DNA of 34,482 nt from Dehalococcoidia bacterium (GCA_030602805.1 JAUVZA010000008.1:1-34482); one strand, 5' to 3'; positions 21,846-31,215 are shown, numbered from the stretch's first letter. A program made the numbers and translations. The notes: generated by a model not told the origin, from the letters alone.

Positions 21846-23402
21846 CTAGTCGGTTGTTGCCAGTGGTAGGGTAAAGGTAAACCGACTCCCCCTCCCATAC
21901 TCACTCTCTACCCAAATTTGCCCACCATACTTTTCAACAATTGTTTCGACAAGGGCTAGCCCCAGCCCAGTCCCGCTCTTCTCCTTGGTTAGAGGATTGT
22001 CTAGCCAACAAAAAGGTTCAAATATCCGTTCCTGATCTTCCTTCTTGATACCAATGCCATTATCAATTACACTGACCTGACACCAATCACCATTCCTGAC
22101 TGCCTCAATCTTCAGCTTGCCTCCATCCGGGGTAAACTTAGATGAGTTGGTCGCTAGATTAAGGAGCACCTGTTCTAATCTGCCTTCATCGACATGTACC
22201 GCAGGAAGCCCCTCTTCTATCTCAATATCAAGGCTTTGTTTTCTTGGTGTTAGCATAGGCAGCATAGTTCTGGTTAACGATTCTATTACCTCAGCCAGAG
22301 CAACATTTTCCAGCTTGAATTCCATCTTGCCTGATTCTACCTTGGACAGGTCAAGAACCTCGTTAACTAGGTTTAGTAAGCGGCGACTGCTGTCCAGGAT
22401 ATCGCTAAGGCACTGCCTCTGCTCCTCATTAATCTTTCCAGGCACCTTGTCCACCATCAATTCAGAAAAGCCAATAATAACATTGAGCGGGGTGCGCAAC
22501 TCATGGGACATATTAGCCAAAAATTCAGACTTTAGCTGGTTTGCCCTTTCTACCTCCCCCGTTTTCTCTATAAGTTCCTGTTCCATTCGCTTGCGCTCAG
22601 TGATGTCCTCCAGAATGCCGTCAAAATATAGGATTTTGCCACCACTATCTCTCACCGCAACTTTGGTGTCCGATACCACCATTTCAGTTCCATCCTTTTT
22701 CCTAAGGCGTAGCTCCTTTGTTGTCTTCCCGGTAGCTGAGGCTGCTTCTTCAAGAACTGCTTCCCTTTCTTCCGGGTGGACATACAAGTCAGAAACATTC
22801 ATCTTGAGTAACTCTTTCCTGGAGTAGCCAGTAATCTCCTCCATGGCTGGGTTTACTTCCAGGAACCTTCCAGCGGGTCCCGGCGTGCTTCTGAATATCC
22901 CTAACTTAACATGGCTTACCAGACCTCTATATTTTTCTTCAGATTTCTGCAATTCTTCATTGGCTTCAAACAGTAGCTTGTTAGAGCGCTGTAAACTCTC
23001 CACAAGCCTTTTATTCTCCAGTGAGAGCCTTTGCTGCTTTAGGGCATTGGTGATGGTAGTCTTTATTTCATCTGGATTAATGGGCTTGACGAAATAAGCA
23101 TAGGCTCCCTCATTAACGGCATTGACCGCAGTCTCAATGCTGGCATAGCCGGTCATCATAATTACTGCCACATCAGGGTTTATCTCCTTGGCTAGCTCCA
23201 GTATCTCCAACCCACCAACATCAGGTAGCCTTATATCAGTAATAATGACATTAAAGGAATGGTTCCTTATCATCTCCTGAGCCTCAGTTCCCTTCTCCAG
23301 TCCGGCAACTTCATATCCGGCATCTTCCAGTATTGCACTCAGAGTGGCCCGCGTGCCAGCCTCGTCTTCTACTACCAGAATACTGTCAGTTTCTGGCATC
23401 AT
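21846..23402 (-). CDS. Receiver-PAS-histidine kinase
   Basis: The 518-aa cytoplasmic protein contains a receiver (1-120; ILVVEDEAGTRATL, VIITDIRLPDVGGLEIL, YFVKPINPDE) and a short coiled coil. A PAS/PAC sensor follows (about 155-270; FRSTPGPAGRFLEVNPAMEEITG, LYFDGILEDITERKRME). HisKA is FLANMSHELRTPLNVIIGFSELM, with the phosphorylated His. HATPase_c carries LLNLATNSSKF, DNGIGIKKEDQERIFEPF and GTGLGLALVETIVEKYGG. There is no membrane segment. The N-terminal receiver suggests control by the upstream membrane kinase. It overlaps the double-receiver gene by 4 nt. Confidence 0.93.
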   Translation of the reverse strand: MMPETDSILVVEDEAGTRATLSAILEDAGYEVAGLEKGTEAQEMIRNHSFNVIITDIRLPDVGGLEILELAKEINPDVAVIMMTGYASIETAVNAVNEGAYAYFVKPINPDEIKTTITNALKQQRLSLENKRLVESLQRSNKLLFEANEELQKSEEKYRGLVSHVKLGIFRSTPGPAGRFLEVNPAMEEITGYSRKELLKMNVSDLYVHPEEREAVLEEAASATGKTTKELRLRKKDGTEMVVSDTKVAVRDSGGKILYFDGILEDITERKRMEQELIEKTGEVERANQLKSEFLANMSHELRTPLNVIIGFSELMVDKVPGKINEEQRQCLSDILDSSRRLLNLVNEVLDLSKVESGKMEFKLENVALAEVIESLTRTMLPMLTPRKQSLDIEIEEGLPAVHVDEGRLEQVLLNLATNSSKFTPDGGKLKIEAVRNGDWCQVSVIDNGIGIKKEDQERIFEPFCWLDNPLTKEKSGTGLGLALVETIVEKYGGQIWVESEYGRGSRFTFTLPLATTD

Positions 23403-24130
23403 TTCTTCCTCTCTTTAGATATCCTTTCCACCAGCCCTATCACCTTCTCCATGTCAAAGGGCTTGTGTATACAGGTATAAGCGCCCTCGTTTATTGCCCC
23501 TTTTACTAAATCCTCTTCAGTGTAGCCAGTCATCATAATCACAGTTGCCTCGGGGTCTATCATCTTAACCTGCTCAAAGGTCTCAACGCCATCCATACCG
23601 GGTAACCTCACATCCAAAAAGATAATGTCATAGTGCCGGCTCCTTACCATCTCAATAGCCTCAGCTCCATCATTGGCAGTAGCCACCCTGTACCCCTTAT
23701 CCTCCAGTATCGCTTTAAGGGTTTCCCTATCGCTAAACTGGTCGTCAACCACTAGTATGAGGGTTTTCTCATCAAGTAACTCTTCAATGATAGCTATGAT
23801 TCTATCAATATCAAATGGCTTATAAACAATGGCATAGGCACCCTCCTCCATGGCTTCCTTGACTAAATCCTCCACCGAGTAGGCAGTCATCATAATTACT
23901 GCCGACTCATGGTCTATCTTCTTCACTTCCCTAAAGGTTTGAACGCCATTTATCCCCGGCATCTTTATATCCATAAAGATGGCATCAAAGTGGGTTTTTC
24001 TTGCCGCCTCAATAGCCTGGTAGCCGTTCTCCACAGTAACCACATTGTGCCCCTTGTCTTCCAGTATTCCTCCTAGGGTCAGGCGCATACTCCGAAGGTC
24101 ATCAACCACCAAAATATTAGTTTTTCCCAT
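23399..24130 (-). CDS. Double receiver-domain protein
   Basis: The 243-aa protein is two receiver domains in tandem: ILVVDDLRSMRLTL with phosphoacceptor in IFMDIKMPGINGVQ and Lys in VYKPFDID, then LILVVDDQFSDRETL with IFLDVRLPGMDGVE and IHKPFDME. The two halves are alike (KAILEDKGYRVATANDG versus GGILEDKGHNVVTVENG), so they arose by internal duplication. It has no output domain. It lies between two kinase genes and overlaps the second by ATGA, which suggests it passes phosphate between them. Confidence 0.92.
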   Translation of the reverse strand: MGKTNILVVDDLRSMRLTLGGILEDKGHNVVTVENGYQAIEAARKTHFDAIFMDIKMPGINGVQTFREVKKIDHESAVIMMTAYSVEDLVKEAMEEGAYAIVYKPFDIDRIIAIIEELLDEKTLILVVDDQFSDRETLKAILEDKGYRVATANDGAEAIEMVRSRHYDIIFLDVRLPGMDGVETFEQVKMIDPEATVIMMTGYTEEDLVKGAINEGAYTCIHKPFDMEKVIGLVERISKERKK

Positions 24131-24161
24131 TATTTACCTCCGTATCGTTGTTTAATAAACT

Positions 24162-25736
24162 CTATTCCATCTTCAAGGGTAGCCTTATAGTGAAGGTGGT
24201 TCCCTTTCCCACCTCGCTCTCTACCTCGATGTTTCCCTGATGTCTATCAATAATTGCCTTACATACAGCCAGTCCTAACCCAATACCCTTAGCTCGGGTA
24301 GTAAACAGAGGGTCAAAGATTTTACCTATAGCTTCCTTGGGTATTCCACAACCGGTATCAGAAATCTCCACCTCTAGGAATTTATCCCCCTCCCTGGCGC
24401 TTATGGTTAGCCTACCTCCCTCAGGCATAGCCTGCATCGCATTCATAATCATATTCACCAACACCTGGCGAACCTGGTCGGTATCTATGTTAACCTCGGG
24501 CAGGTCGGCATCTAGCTTTTTAACCACTTCTATGTTCTCCGGGATAGCCAAACGCGACAGGGCATCATCAATTACCTCCTTTATCCTTGCCGGTGAAACA
24601 GCTGGCTTCCCCACGCGCGAAAATCCTAATAGGTCATTGATGATTTTATTGGATGAATTTACCTCATCATCGGCGATATCAAGAAATTCTATAACCCTAG
24701 GCTCTTTCTGCCCTAGCTCACTCTTGGCTACCTTCCCTTTTACATAGTAAATGGCGTTCTTGATAGCACCCAGCGGGTTTCTGAGCTCGTGTCCCACTCC
24801 TCCCGCCAGTTGCCCTATCGCCGCCAGCTTCTCGGAGCGAATTAGCTGCTCCTGTGTCTCTCTTAACTCCTCATTGGATGTCTGCAGCTCTTCATTGGTA
24901 ACACGCAATTCTTCTTCACTAGCTTGGAGCTCCTCATTGGCAGCTCTAAGCTCCTCATTAGTAGCCTCCAGCTGCTCGTTTCTTTTCTGTATCTCATCGG
25001 TCATCTGATTAAATGATGTAGCTAACTCCCCAATCTCATCTTTTGATTTAACCTCGGCTCTCTTAGTCAAGTCACCCTTACTAATCTCAATTGTTACATC
25101 TCTCAACTTTGTAATGGGGTTTGAAATACTTCTCGATATAACAAAAGTAGTTCCTAATGCAGTTAAAATGACAGCAGCAAGAACTGAGATAAGAATTATC
25201 CTACTTGAAGCCACTGTACTCACAATAGAACCCATGGACGCTTTTGATTCTTCGTCCATTCTTTCGAGGAAAACATCTAGGTTCTCGTCTAACTCTTCTA
25301 CTTTTTCGTCAAATCCTGCCATTATAGGAGCTCTTTCTGCACGAGTTTTACCATGGAGCAGAAATAATTTTGCACTTAAATCATAAAGTTCATTAACCGA
25401 ACCCTTAAGATTCTCCACTTCTTCAGGAGTAAGTAAACCTGGCGCTGCAGATAGATTCTCTAATTGCATTTCTACATGTTCTTTCTTTTCTATAATTTCT
25501 TCTGAAGCCTCTTCTTTAGTCATCCAATCTGCATCATACTCTTCTGTTGCTCTCACTATCTCCTCAAGATCAATTCTAATATGTGAAATGGCAGCCCGTA
25601 TTGGCATATGCAATGTATGATGTGTCTCAGTCTTAGTACCGATGTTTTCCATACCGACAATGCTCACAATGCCAATAATTACTGTCAAAACAACAACCAC
25701 CAGAAACCCCGATATCAATTTTTGACGTATTCTCAT
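24162..25736 (-). CDS. Membrane sensor histidine kinase with HAMP and long coiled coil
   Basis: The 524-aa protein has TM1 (LISGFLVVVVLTVIIGIVSIV, about 7-27), a helical four-helix-bundle-like extracellular sensor (28-180) and TM2 (IILISVLAAVILTALGTTFVI). HAMP (SRSISNPITKLRDVTIEISKGD...) comes next, then an unusual repeat of NEELxxxNEELQxSxEEL heptads (about 262-310). HisKA (GQLAGGVGHELRNPLGAIKNAIYY) and HATPase_c (NMIMNAMQAMPEGG, DTGCGIPKEAIGKIFDPLFTT, GIGLGLAVCKAII) complete it. It would detect an external or membrane signal. The NEEL repeat resembles linkers of CheR/CheB/PAS fusion proteins, matching the CheR gene upstream. Confidence 0.93.
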   Translation of the reverse strand: MRIRQKLISGFLVVVVLTVIIGIVSIVGMENIGTKTETHHTLHMPIRAAISHIRIDLEEIVRATEEYDADWMTKEEASEEIIEKKEHVEMQLENLSAAPGLLTPEEVENLKGSVNELYDLSAKLFLLHGKTRAERAPIMAGFDEKVEELDENLDVFLERMDEESKASMGSIVSTVASSRIILISVLAAVILTALGTTFVISRSISNPITKLRDVTIEISKGDLTKRAEVKSKDEIGELATSFNQMTDEIQKRNEQLEATNEELRAANEELQASEEELRVTNEELQTSNEELRETQEQLIRSEKLAAIGQLAGGVGHELRNPLGAIKNAIYYVKGKVAKSELGQKEPRVIEFLDIADDEVNSSNKIINDLLGFSRVGKPAVSPARIKEVIDDALSRLAIPENIEVVKKLDADLPEVNIDTDQVRQVLVNMIMNAMQAMPEGGRLTISAREGDKFLEVEISDTGCGIPKEAIGKIFDPLFTTRAKGIGLGLAVCKAIIDRHQGNIEVESEVGKGTTFTIRLPLKME

Positions 25737-25757
25737 CTTATCAACCTCACTTCTGTT

Positions 25758-26597
25758 TTAATAAGTCACTTTTTTGTATATCCTTGCCTTGGCATCAAGG
25801 CATTCTAATTTATCACGCAGACTATTTGTTGGGGTCTCTGCCTCGCCTAGAATCAGGTAGCCAAGGGCAGCCAGTGAACCATAAAGCATACCTAGCACCC
25901 TCTCCTGGAGTTGACTCTGCAGATATATCAGGACATTGCAGCAGAATATACAGTCTAAGTTCACAAAGGGCTGCTGTATGGTCGAGGTCAGGTCAAAATA
26001 AGAGAAACTGACCATTTGCCTAATATCGGCCCTCATCTCATAGTCCTCACGGCGGGTGAAATAGTTTTCTAGGATAGCCTCGGGAAGACCTTCTATATCC
26101 TTAAGAGAGTATATCCCTGCCTGTGCTTCTCCCAAAGCCTGTCGGCTAATATCGGTGGCATAGATTGAGATATCAAAGTCCGGCCGCCGATGCCCCAAAA
26201 ATTCGGCAAGCAGTATAGCTATAGAATATGGCTCTTCACCCCGGGCACAGCCAGCGCTCCACATCCTCAGTCTCCGCTCGCCTTGCTTTCTTTTGTATGC
26301 TACCAGCTCAGGTAATACCAGTCTGGTTACCTGCTGAAAGGTGTATGGGCTTCTGAAGAAACCACTTACCTTTATGGTGAGGTCATCGGCAAGTTTGTGA
26401 TACTCTTCAGGATGGGTATCAAGAAACTGCATGTAGTCCAGATATGTTCTCACCCCGGTAGCCTGAAGTCTCCTCTCCAACCGGCGAGTTACCGTCCCAC
26501 GCTTATACTCCCGGAAATCATAGCCGGTGTCCCGATACACTTTTTCCAGAAGTGAATCAAGAACTATAGCATCACTTCCTGTAACCATACTTGCCAT
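25758..26597 (-). CDS. CheR-type protein-glutamate O-methyltransferase
   Basis: The protein (279 aa from ATG 26597) has the CheR N-terminal helical domain (VYRDTGYDFREYKRGTVTRRLERRLQ), VSGFFRSPYTFQQV, the SAM loop RMWSAGCARGEEPYSIAILL, the IYATDISRQALGEAQAG strand and FVNLDCIFCCNVLIYL. It would methylate Glu side chains of a receptor. The track start at 26654 is rejected because the likely promoter -10 lies after it, while GGAGGT precedes 26597. There is no CheA, CheW or chemoreceptor in the operon, so it probably modifies another target, for example the coiled-coil kinase downstream. Confidence 0.9.
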   Translation of the reverse strand: MASMVTGSDAIVLDSLLEKVYRDTGYDFREYKRGTVTRRLERRLQATGVRTYLDYMQFLDTHPEEYHKLADDLTIKVSGFFRSPYTFQQVTRLVLPELVAYKRKQGERRLRMWSAGCARGEEPYSIAILLAEFLGHRRPDFDISIYATDISRQALGEAQAGIYSLKDIEGLPEAILENYFTRREDYEMRADIRQMVSFSYFDLTSTIQQPFVNLDCIFCCNVLIYLQSQLQERVLGMLYGSLAALGYLILGEAETPTNSLRDKLECLDAKARIYKKVTY

Positions 26598-26634
26598 ACA
26601 AGACTCTGACCTCCAGCAATCAGCACTTACGCCA

Positions 26635-26664
26635 ATTGTATCATAAAGGCACAAAAATTGTCAA
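26635..26664 (-). promoter_or_regulatory. promoter of the signalling operon
   Basis: On the minus strand TTGACA and TACAAT are 18 nt apart. The expected transcript start, near 26628, is downstream of the ORF-track start codon and fixes the CheR start at 26597. Confidence 0.65.
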
Positions 26665-26931
26665 TAGTCATTTAATTAGTATAACATTAACTTGCTAAAA
26701 GGCAAATCTGGGGACAGGGACGTATATCAGGAGTCAACGGTAGATTAAAGAGGAGGGGCTAGAATCTCCAAATAAAACTAGGAGGGGCAGGTTACAAACA
26801 ATCTTGCCATAGAGGAAGGATAGTCAACAGGCAGAGCTTAAGCAAAAATAATGGGGGAACCCTGATTAAGAAGAGTGACGGCAATAGCGAGCCCTTAGAA
26901 GTAAATCCTATAAGGGCTCAAAAATAGATTC
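26665..26931. other. intergenic stretch, no gene seen
   Basis: This AT-rich gap lies between the signalling operon promoter and a small hypothetical gene read in the same direction. I see no ORF with a ribosome binding site, no RNA gene and no strong hairpin. Confidence 0.4.
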
Positions 26932-27129
26932 CTACCATTCCTCTCTGAGAACTTTTCGTAATTCGCCGTCATCAGTGAAACCAAGGGCAAATATTGTGTC
27001 TGGCAAAGCATCAGCTAAGATGCTTTCTTTCACTTTCTCGTATTGACCCTGATATTCAGGTATCTGTTCTCCACATTTGTCAAACACCATAACCATGTTG
27101 TTCCTAAACCTCATAACAGTCTTAATCAT
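26932..27129 (-). CDS. Small conserved-looking hypothetical protein
   Basis: The 65-aa protein begins MIKTVMRFRNNMVMVFDKCG and continues EQIPEYQGQYEKVKESILADALPDTIFALGF, ending DDGELRKVLREEW. GGGAGGAAAG precedes the ATG. The sequence is compact and non-repetitive, like a real folded small protein with a strand-strand-helix pattern. I know no function for it. It is read leftwards, separate from the signalling operon. Confidence 0.6.
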   Translation of the reverse strand: MIKTVMRFRNNMVMVFDKCGEQIPEYQGQYEKVKESILADALPDTIFALGFTDDGELRKVLREEW

Positions 27130-27188
27130 TACTTTCCTCCCTTGTCTATTTTTGATTTCCTTATTAACTAGTTACGGCAAGTAGATGT

Positions 27189-27551
27189 TCATTTTACCGC
27201 TTTGGCAATGCTTTTTAAGATACTGAGAATTCCAATGACAGTGCGTTGCACCTCAACGGGCTCTTGGCTTAACATACTGCTTACATAAGGGTCCAATCGC
27301 CCAAGACCGTACTCCTCTCCGGAAGGCTGAGGAGACAGGTAACCAGCTAAAGAGAATAGCTCACTTTCCTCAAAACCTAAAGGCTTAGCGATTTTTCGCA
27401 GAATATAGCCTGAGGGAAATCTCTCCCCTCTCTCTATACGACCCAGGTGAGATGAGGATGTACCGGATATAGCCGCCAGCCCCCGTAATGTCAGTGGTAT
27501 CATAACCCTTCGCTGCTTGAGTATTCTGCCTAAGTCTGCATTCGGTCTCAT
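27189..27551 (-). CDS. XRE-family helix-turn-helix regulator
   Basis: Starting at ATG 27551 behind AAAGGAGGAG, the 120-aa protein has a Cro/CI HTH at residues 6-62 (LGRILKQRRVMIPLTLRGLAAISGTSSSHLGRIERGERFPSG). A helical C-terminal tail follows (LDPYVSSMLSQEPVEVQRTVIGILSILKSIAKAV). The track start at 27635 overlaps the upstream membrane gene and lacks a ribosome binding site. It may regulate its small neighbours. Confidence 0.88.
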   Translation of the reverse strand: MRPNADLGRILKQRRVMIPLTLRGLAAISGTSSSHLGRIERGERFPSGYILRKIAKPLGFEESELFSLAGYLSPQPSGEEYGLGRLDPYVSSMLSQEPVEVQRTVIGILSILKSIAKAVK

Positions 27552-27571
27552 TTCTCCTCCTTTTTCCTTTC

Positions 27572-27823
27572 TCATTTCCGAATTGCCACGCCTAAAAAGA
27601 AAAGGCCCATCAAAGTCAAAGCTGCTGCCAACCAAAATTCAACCATCAGCAAAGGTCTAATAGGTTCATAAAAAGTGACCTCACCCCGTTGAAGTATGAT
27701 AAAAAAGGCATATGCCCATGTTCCTCCGCTATGAACTAAAAAAGTGGAAACTATGCCTAATGCGATACGCATTTTCGCCGCTTGAGTATCCTGCCCGGGT
27801 ACCTGTTTGCCGTTATTAATCAT
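27572..27823 (-). CDS. Small membrane protein with two TM segments
   Basis: The 83-aa protein has a polar N-terminus (MINNGKQVPGQDTQAAKMR), TM1 (IALGIVSTFLVHSGGTWAYAFFIIL), a short loop (QRGEVTFYEPIRP) and TM2 (FWLAAALTLMGLFFLGVAI). GAGAGGTAG precedes the ATG. It is probably cotranscribed with the XRE regulator, which begins 21 nt downstream. The function is unknown. Confidence 0.65.
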   Translation of the reverse strand: MINNGKQVPGQDTQAAKMRIALGIVSTFLVHSGGTWAYAFFIILQRGEVTFYEPIRPLLMVEFWLAAALTLMGLFFLGVAIRK

Positions 27824-28010
27824 TTCTACTACCTCTCTTTAATTCCTTGCTCCTTGGGTTAGTGCTGGTATTATTTTCTCTGAATTCATCTCTCTTCCAT
27901 TCTAGGGCAGCAAGATTAATAGCTCATAAAAATAGTGTTTAATTTTCATTAAAATCTCGGCGGGTATGAGACCGGTGCCTTGGCTATTGCACAGTCTTAA
28001 GCACATTGCG

Positions 28011-28039
28011 TTGAATTTTCTCCAAATTTTCTTTATAAT
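28011..28039 (+). promoter_or_regulatory. promoter of the 28069 gene
   Basis: TTGAAT (28011-28016) and TATAAT (28034-28039) are separated by 17 nt, 30 nt before the start codon, which has GAGGG before it. Confidence 0.6.
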
Positions 28040-28068
28040 TTCCTCACCGCTGGCTCCGTAGAGGGTAG

Positions 28069-28845
28069 ATGAGCAGGTTTATAGACAAGTTAAATCAAGT
28101 TTCACGGGTTGTGCCCCAATCTATAGGGTTTGGGAGGGTACAACCAGTCTCGGAGAAGCTAAAAATATTACTTATTGCCAGTTTGACTGAGGCTAGTGTT
28201 GGTGGTTTGGTTGATTATGTGGTTGGGGCTGATGCCGGGCTGTTACATATTCCTAAATTGAGTTCAGGGGCTAAAGCTCTTAAAGAAATATCTCAAGCTA
28301 TATCGGATATTCCTTGGGGTGAATGGCTAAGAAATATTGACAAGGAAGAAATAAAGCAGATGGCAAAAGCTGGCGGTGATTTTATGGTTTTCCCAGCAAC
28401 TAATACACCCCTGGCACTACTTCAAAATAACGAAATAGGCAAGATTTTAGAGGTAGAGTCCTCGCTTAGTGAGGGTTTGTTGAGAGCAGTTAATGAATTG
28501 TCTATAGATGCTGTGCTTATTGCTGGTGAACAGGGAGAGGGTTATTTTCTTACCTGGCATCACCTTATGCTCTTTCAGCGCTTTGCCGATTTGTTGACCA
28601 AGCCCTTGCTAGCCCCTATACCATCAAATGTAACCGCTAATGAGCTTCAGGCTCTATGGGAAGCGGGGGTGGATGGTGTGATAATAGAAGTAGGAGTTGG
28701 ACAGCCTGCGGATAGATTAAAGAAGCTGCGCCAGGTAATTGATAAACTAGCCTTCCCATCACGGCGCAAGCGAGGAAAGGCAGAAGCTCTGCTACCTCAC
28801 ATTGATAGAGAGGCGAGTATAGTAACTGAAGAGGAAAGGGAATAG
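28069..28845 (+). CDS. Hypothetical protein, TIM-barrel-like
   Basis: The 258-aa protein has alternating strands and helices: KLKILLIASL, LVDYVVGADAGLLHI, GGDFMVFPATNTPLAL, DAVLIAGEQGEGYFLTWHHLMLFQRFADLLTKPLLAPIPS, and ANELQALWEAGVDGVIIEVG near the C-terminus. The last segment resembles the phosphate-binding end of (beta/alpha)8 enzymes. A basic/acidic tail follows. I cannot name a family or substrate. It is a single-gene unit with its own promoter, convergent with guaB3. Confidence 0.6.
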   Translation: MSRFIDKLNQVSRVVPQSIGFGRVQPVSEKLKILLIASLTEASVGGLVDYVVGADAGLLHIPKLSSGAKALKEISQAISDIPWGEWLRNIDKEEIKQMAKAGGDFMVFPATNTPLALLQNNEIGKILEVESSLSEGLLRAVNELSIDAVLIAGEQGEGYFLTWHHLMLFQRFADLLTKPLLAPIPSNVTANELQALWEAGVDGVIIEVGVGQPADRLKKLRQVIDKLAFPSRRKRGKAEALLPHIDREASIVTEEERE

Positions 28846-28875
28846 TTCTGTATTTTATGCCCTGGAACTACTTCT

Positions 28876-30015
28876 CTATGTAGCTGATAATTGCCATGAT
28901 TTTCCTTCAGTAGTAATGGCTGGAGCAATTACCATCTCAGCCTTGTGCATTTCTTGAATGGTAAGCACCCCACAGATGCCCATTGCCGTGCGAATAGCCC
29001 CGATGAGGTTTTGGCTACCATCGGTGACTGAAGCAGGACCGAAGAGGATTTGCTCTAATGTGCCCTTAGTACCAACTTTTATTCGGGTCCCTCTGGGAAG
29101 TGCTGGGTGTGGGTGGGACATACCCCAGTGATAACCTAGCCCGGGCGCCTCCTTGGCCTGGGCAAAAATGGAGCCTAGCATTACGGCATCGGCACCCGCA
29201 GCCAAGGCTTTACACAAATCACCACCTTTACGAAAACCGCCGTCGGTAATTATCGGTACATATCTGCCGGACTCACCTAGGTATTTATCTCTAGCCGCAG
29301 CACAATCTATGGTGGCTGTTATCTGGGGGACACCGACACCAAGGACTTCCCTAGTAGTGCAAGCCGCCCCCGGTCCTACACCTACCAAAACCCCAGAGAT
29401 TCCCGTTCCCAGAAGCTCAAAACAGGCGCTATAGCTTACACAGTTACCGACAATAATAGGCATAGGTATGGATTTGCGAAGCTCAGGGAAAATTAATCCA
29501 CGATAGCTTTTAGATATATGCCGGGCACTGGTAACCGTGGATTGGACTACCAGAATATCAGCCCCGGCTTCAGCAGTTATCGGAGCCAAGCGCTTAGTAT
29601 TAGCCGGTGCCACTGAAACAGCACATACCGCCCCTGATTGTTTAATGGCTTGTATTCGTTCGCCAATAAGATTTCCCTTAATCGGTTGAGAATAGACTTT
29701 CTGGAGAAGAGGGGTGATTTCGGCATCCGATACCTGGGTAATCTCAGTCAGTATCTCTTGAGGATTATCATACCGAGTTTGTATTCCTTCCAAATTAAGA
29801 ACGGCGAGTCCGCCTACCTGGCTCATCAGGGTAGCGAAATTAACATCGGTCACAGCATCCATTGCTGAGGCTATAATAGGAATGGAGAAGGTAAAGTTCT
29901 CTATCTTGAAATCAATGTTTGTCTGGTCAGGATTAGTGGTTATATCTCCAGGCACTATAGCCACTTCATCAAACCCATAGGAACGCCGGAGTTGCTTAAA
30001 TTGAGACATAGCCAT
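28876..30015 (-). CDS. guaB3: GuaB3-family IMP dehydrogenase-related protein
   Basis: The 379-aa product (ATG 30015, AAAGGATAG just upstream) has the IMP dehydrogenase/GMP reductase barrel without CBS domains. [21 protein letters not shown] is the substrate-entry region. [20 protein letters not shown] carries the catalytic Cys and flap start. [28 protein letters not shown] is the phosphate-binding part, and [21 protein letters not shown] is typical of GuaB3. The family is widespread in Actinobacteria, Cyanobacteria and Chloroflexota; its exact reaction (IMP oxidation or GMP reduction) is less settled than for GuaB. The track start at 30039 lies upstream of the ribosome binding site. Confidence 0.85.
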   Translation of the reverse strand: MAMSQFKQLRRSYGFDEVAIVPGDITTNPDQTNIDFKIENFTFSIPIIASAMDAVTDVNFATLMSQVGGLAVLNLEGIQTRYDNPQEILTEITQVSDAEITPLLQKVYSQPIKGNLIGERIQAIKQSGAVCAVSVAPANTKRLAPITAEAGADILVVQSTVTSARHISKSYRGLIFPELRKSIPMPIIVGNCVSYSACFELLGTGISGVLVGVGPGAACTTREVLGVGVPQITATIDCAAARDKYLGESGRYVPIITDGGFRKGGDLCKALAAGADAVMLGSIFAQAKEAPGLGYHWGMSHPHPALPRGTRIKVGTKGTLEQILFGPASVTDGSQNLIGAIRTAMGICGVLTIQEMHKAEMVIAPAITTEGKSWQLSAT

Positions 30016-30142
30016 CTTGCTATCCTTTCTTAAACACAAACTATATCAAAAGCAGAGGTTTAAAGTCAAGAAATTTTAGCTAATTATAGACGAATGATGA
30101 AGAATAGGCTATAATGGCTGAACCAGAGGAAGATAAAAGGTA

Positions 30143-30955
30143 ATGCCTACCCTTTATGTTGTGGCTACTCCCATTGGTAATTTAGATGACATTTCTTTGC
30201 GTGCCCTTCGTACCCTACGTGAAGTGAAGCTTATTGCTGCTGAGGATACACGCAAGACGAAACGTCTTCTTATTACTTACGATATTAAGACGCCAGTGAC
30301 GAGTTATCATGAGCACAATAAGTGGACTAAAATGGGTTATATTCTAAATTGCCTTGAAGGTGAGGATGTAGCTCTGGTTTCTAATGCTGGGATGCCTGGC
30401 ATATCTGACCCTGGCTATGAACTAATTGTGGCGGCTAACCAGCGAGGCATCTCGGTTGTTCCCATTCCGGGACCTTCGGTTGTTATAACAGCGCTTGTTA
30501 TCTCCGGGCTGCCTACGGATAGGTTTAGCTATATTGGCTTTTTGCCGCATAAGGCTAGTGGCAGGCGGCGTCTTCTAGAATCTATTGCTGATGAACGCAG
30601 CACTATTGTAGCCCTGGAATCTCCTCACCGTCTACTAGCTGCGCTGAACGATATACTGCTTATTCTTGGAGATAGAAGAGTAGCCATTTGTCGTGAACTT
30701 ACTAAGATTTATGAAGAGGTTTTCCGGGGAACGATAAGCCAGGCCATAGAACATTTCACTGAGCCAAGGGGTGAGTTTACCTTAGTTATTGAGGGCAAGA
30801 AAGAGAGGGATAAGCCACAGTTGACGAAAGATATTGAGAGGCAGTTACATCATATGCGTCTGTCCGGAGTGGCGGCTAAAGAGACGATAGCCAAAGTAGC
30901 TAGAGAAACAGGTTTGTCAAAGAAAGAGCTGTATCGGGCTTGGCTCAAGCTATAA
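30143..30955 (+). CDS. rsmI: 16S rRNA (cytidine(1402)-2'-O)-methyltransferase RsmI
   Basis: RsmI methylates the ribose of C1402, the same nucleotide that RsmH modifies on the base; both genes are in this window. The 270-aa tetrapyrrole-methylase-fold protein starts LYVVATPIGNLDDISLRAL. It then has AAEDTRKTKRLL, ALVSNAGMPGISDPGYELI, PIPGPSVVITALVISGLP and FLPHKASGRRR, followed by a C-terminal helical domain (VAAKETIAKVARETGLSKKELYRAWL). AAAAGG precedes the ATG. A TATAAT at 30110-30115 may be its -10, without a clear -35. Confidence 0.95.
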   Translation: MPTLYVVATPIGNLDDISLRALRTLREVKLIAAEDTRKTKRLLITYDIKTPVTSYHEHNKWTKMGYILNCLEGEDVALVSNAGMPGISDPGYELIVAANQRGISVVPIPGPSVVITALVISGLPTDRFSYIGFLPHKASGRRRLLESIADERSTIVALESPHRLLAALNDILLILGDRRVAICRELTKIYEEVFRGTISQAIEHFTEPRGEFTLVIEGKKERDKPQLTKDIERQLHHMRLSGVAAKETIAKVARETGLSKKELYRAWLKL

Positions 30956-30987
30956 GATTTATACTAAAGCTTTAAGGGGAGTTAACA

Positions 30988-31215
30988 ATGCGTCGAGGGT
31001 GTATATCTTTAGGAGAAGTCCAGTGCGATGATTGTCACCGCATTATACCACATTCTGAGCGGTATCTAGCTATTGATGAAGAGGATGGCGTTGAGGTAGA
31101 AAAAGGAAAGACATCACGCTATTGTCTTAATTGTTGCCTGAAGAAGGGCTATGCTCACTATAGAGACGAGAAGGGCGAACAGATACTTACCTCCTTTCCC
31201 GAATTTCCTGAATGA
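30988..31215 (+). CDS. Small zinc-ribbon-like protein
   Basis: The 75-aa protein has two Cys pairs, VQCDDCHRIIP and YCLNCCLKKGY, about 32 residues apart, as in a treble-clef or zinc ribbon. An acidic turn lies between them (AIDEEDGVEVEKGK). AAGGGGAG precedes the ATG. It lies between rsmI and metG on the same strand, 32 nt after rsmI and 64 nt before metG. The function is unknown. Confidence 0.7.
   Translation: MRRGCISLGEVQCDDCHRIIPHSERYLAIDEEDGVEVEKGKTSRYCLNCCLKKGYAHYRDEKGEQILTSFPEFPE

Noticed and set aside
22117-22827. 236-aa plus-strand ORF opposite the PAS kinase
   Set aside because: Ser/Leu-rich antisense shadow of the kinase coding sequence.
26598-26654. Track start for CheR at 26654
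   Set aside because: The likely promoter -10 (26635-26640) is inside this extension, while ATG 26597 has GGAGGT before it.
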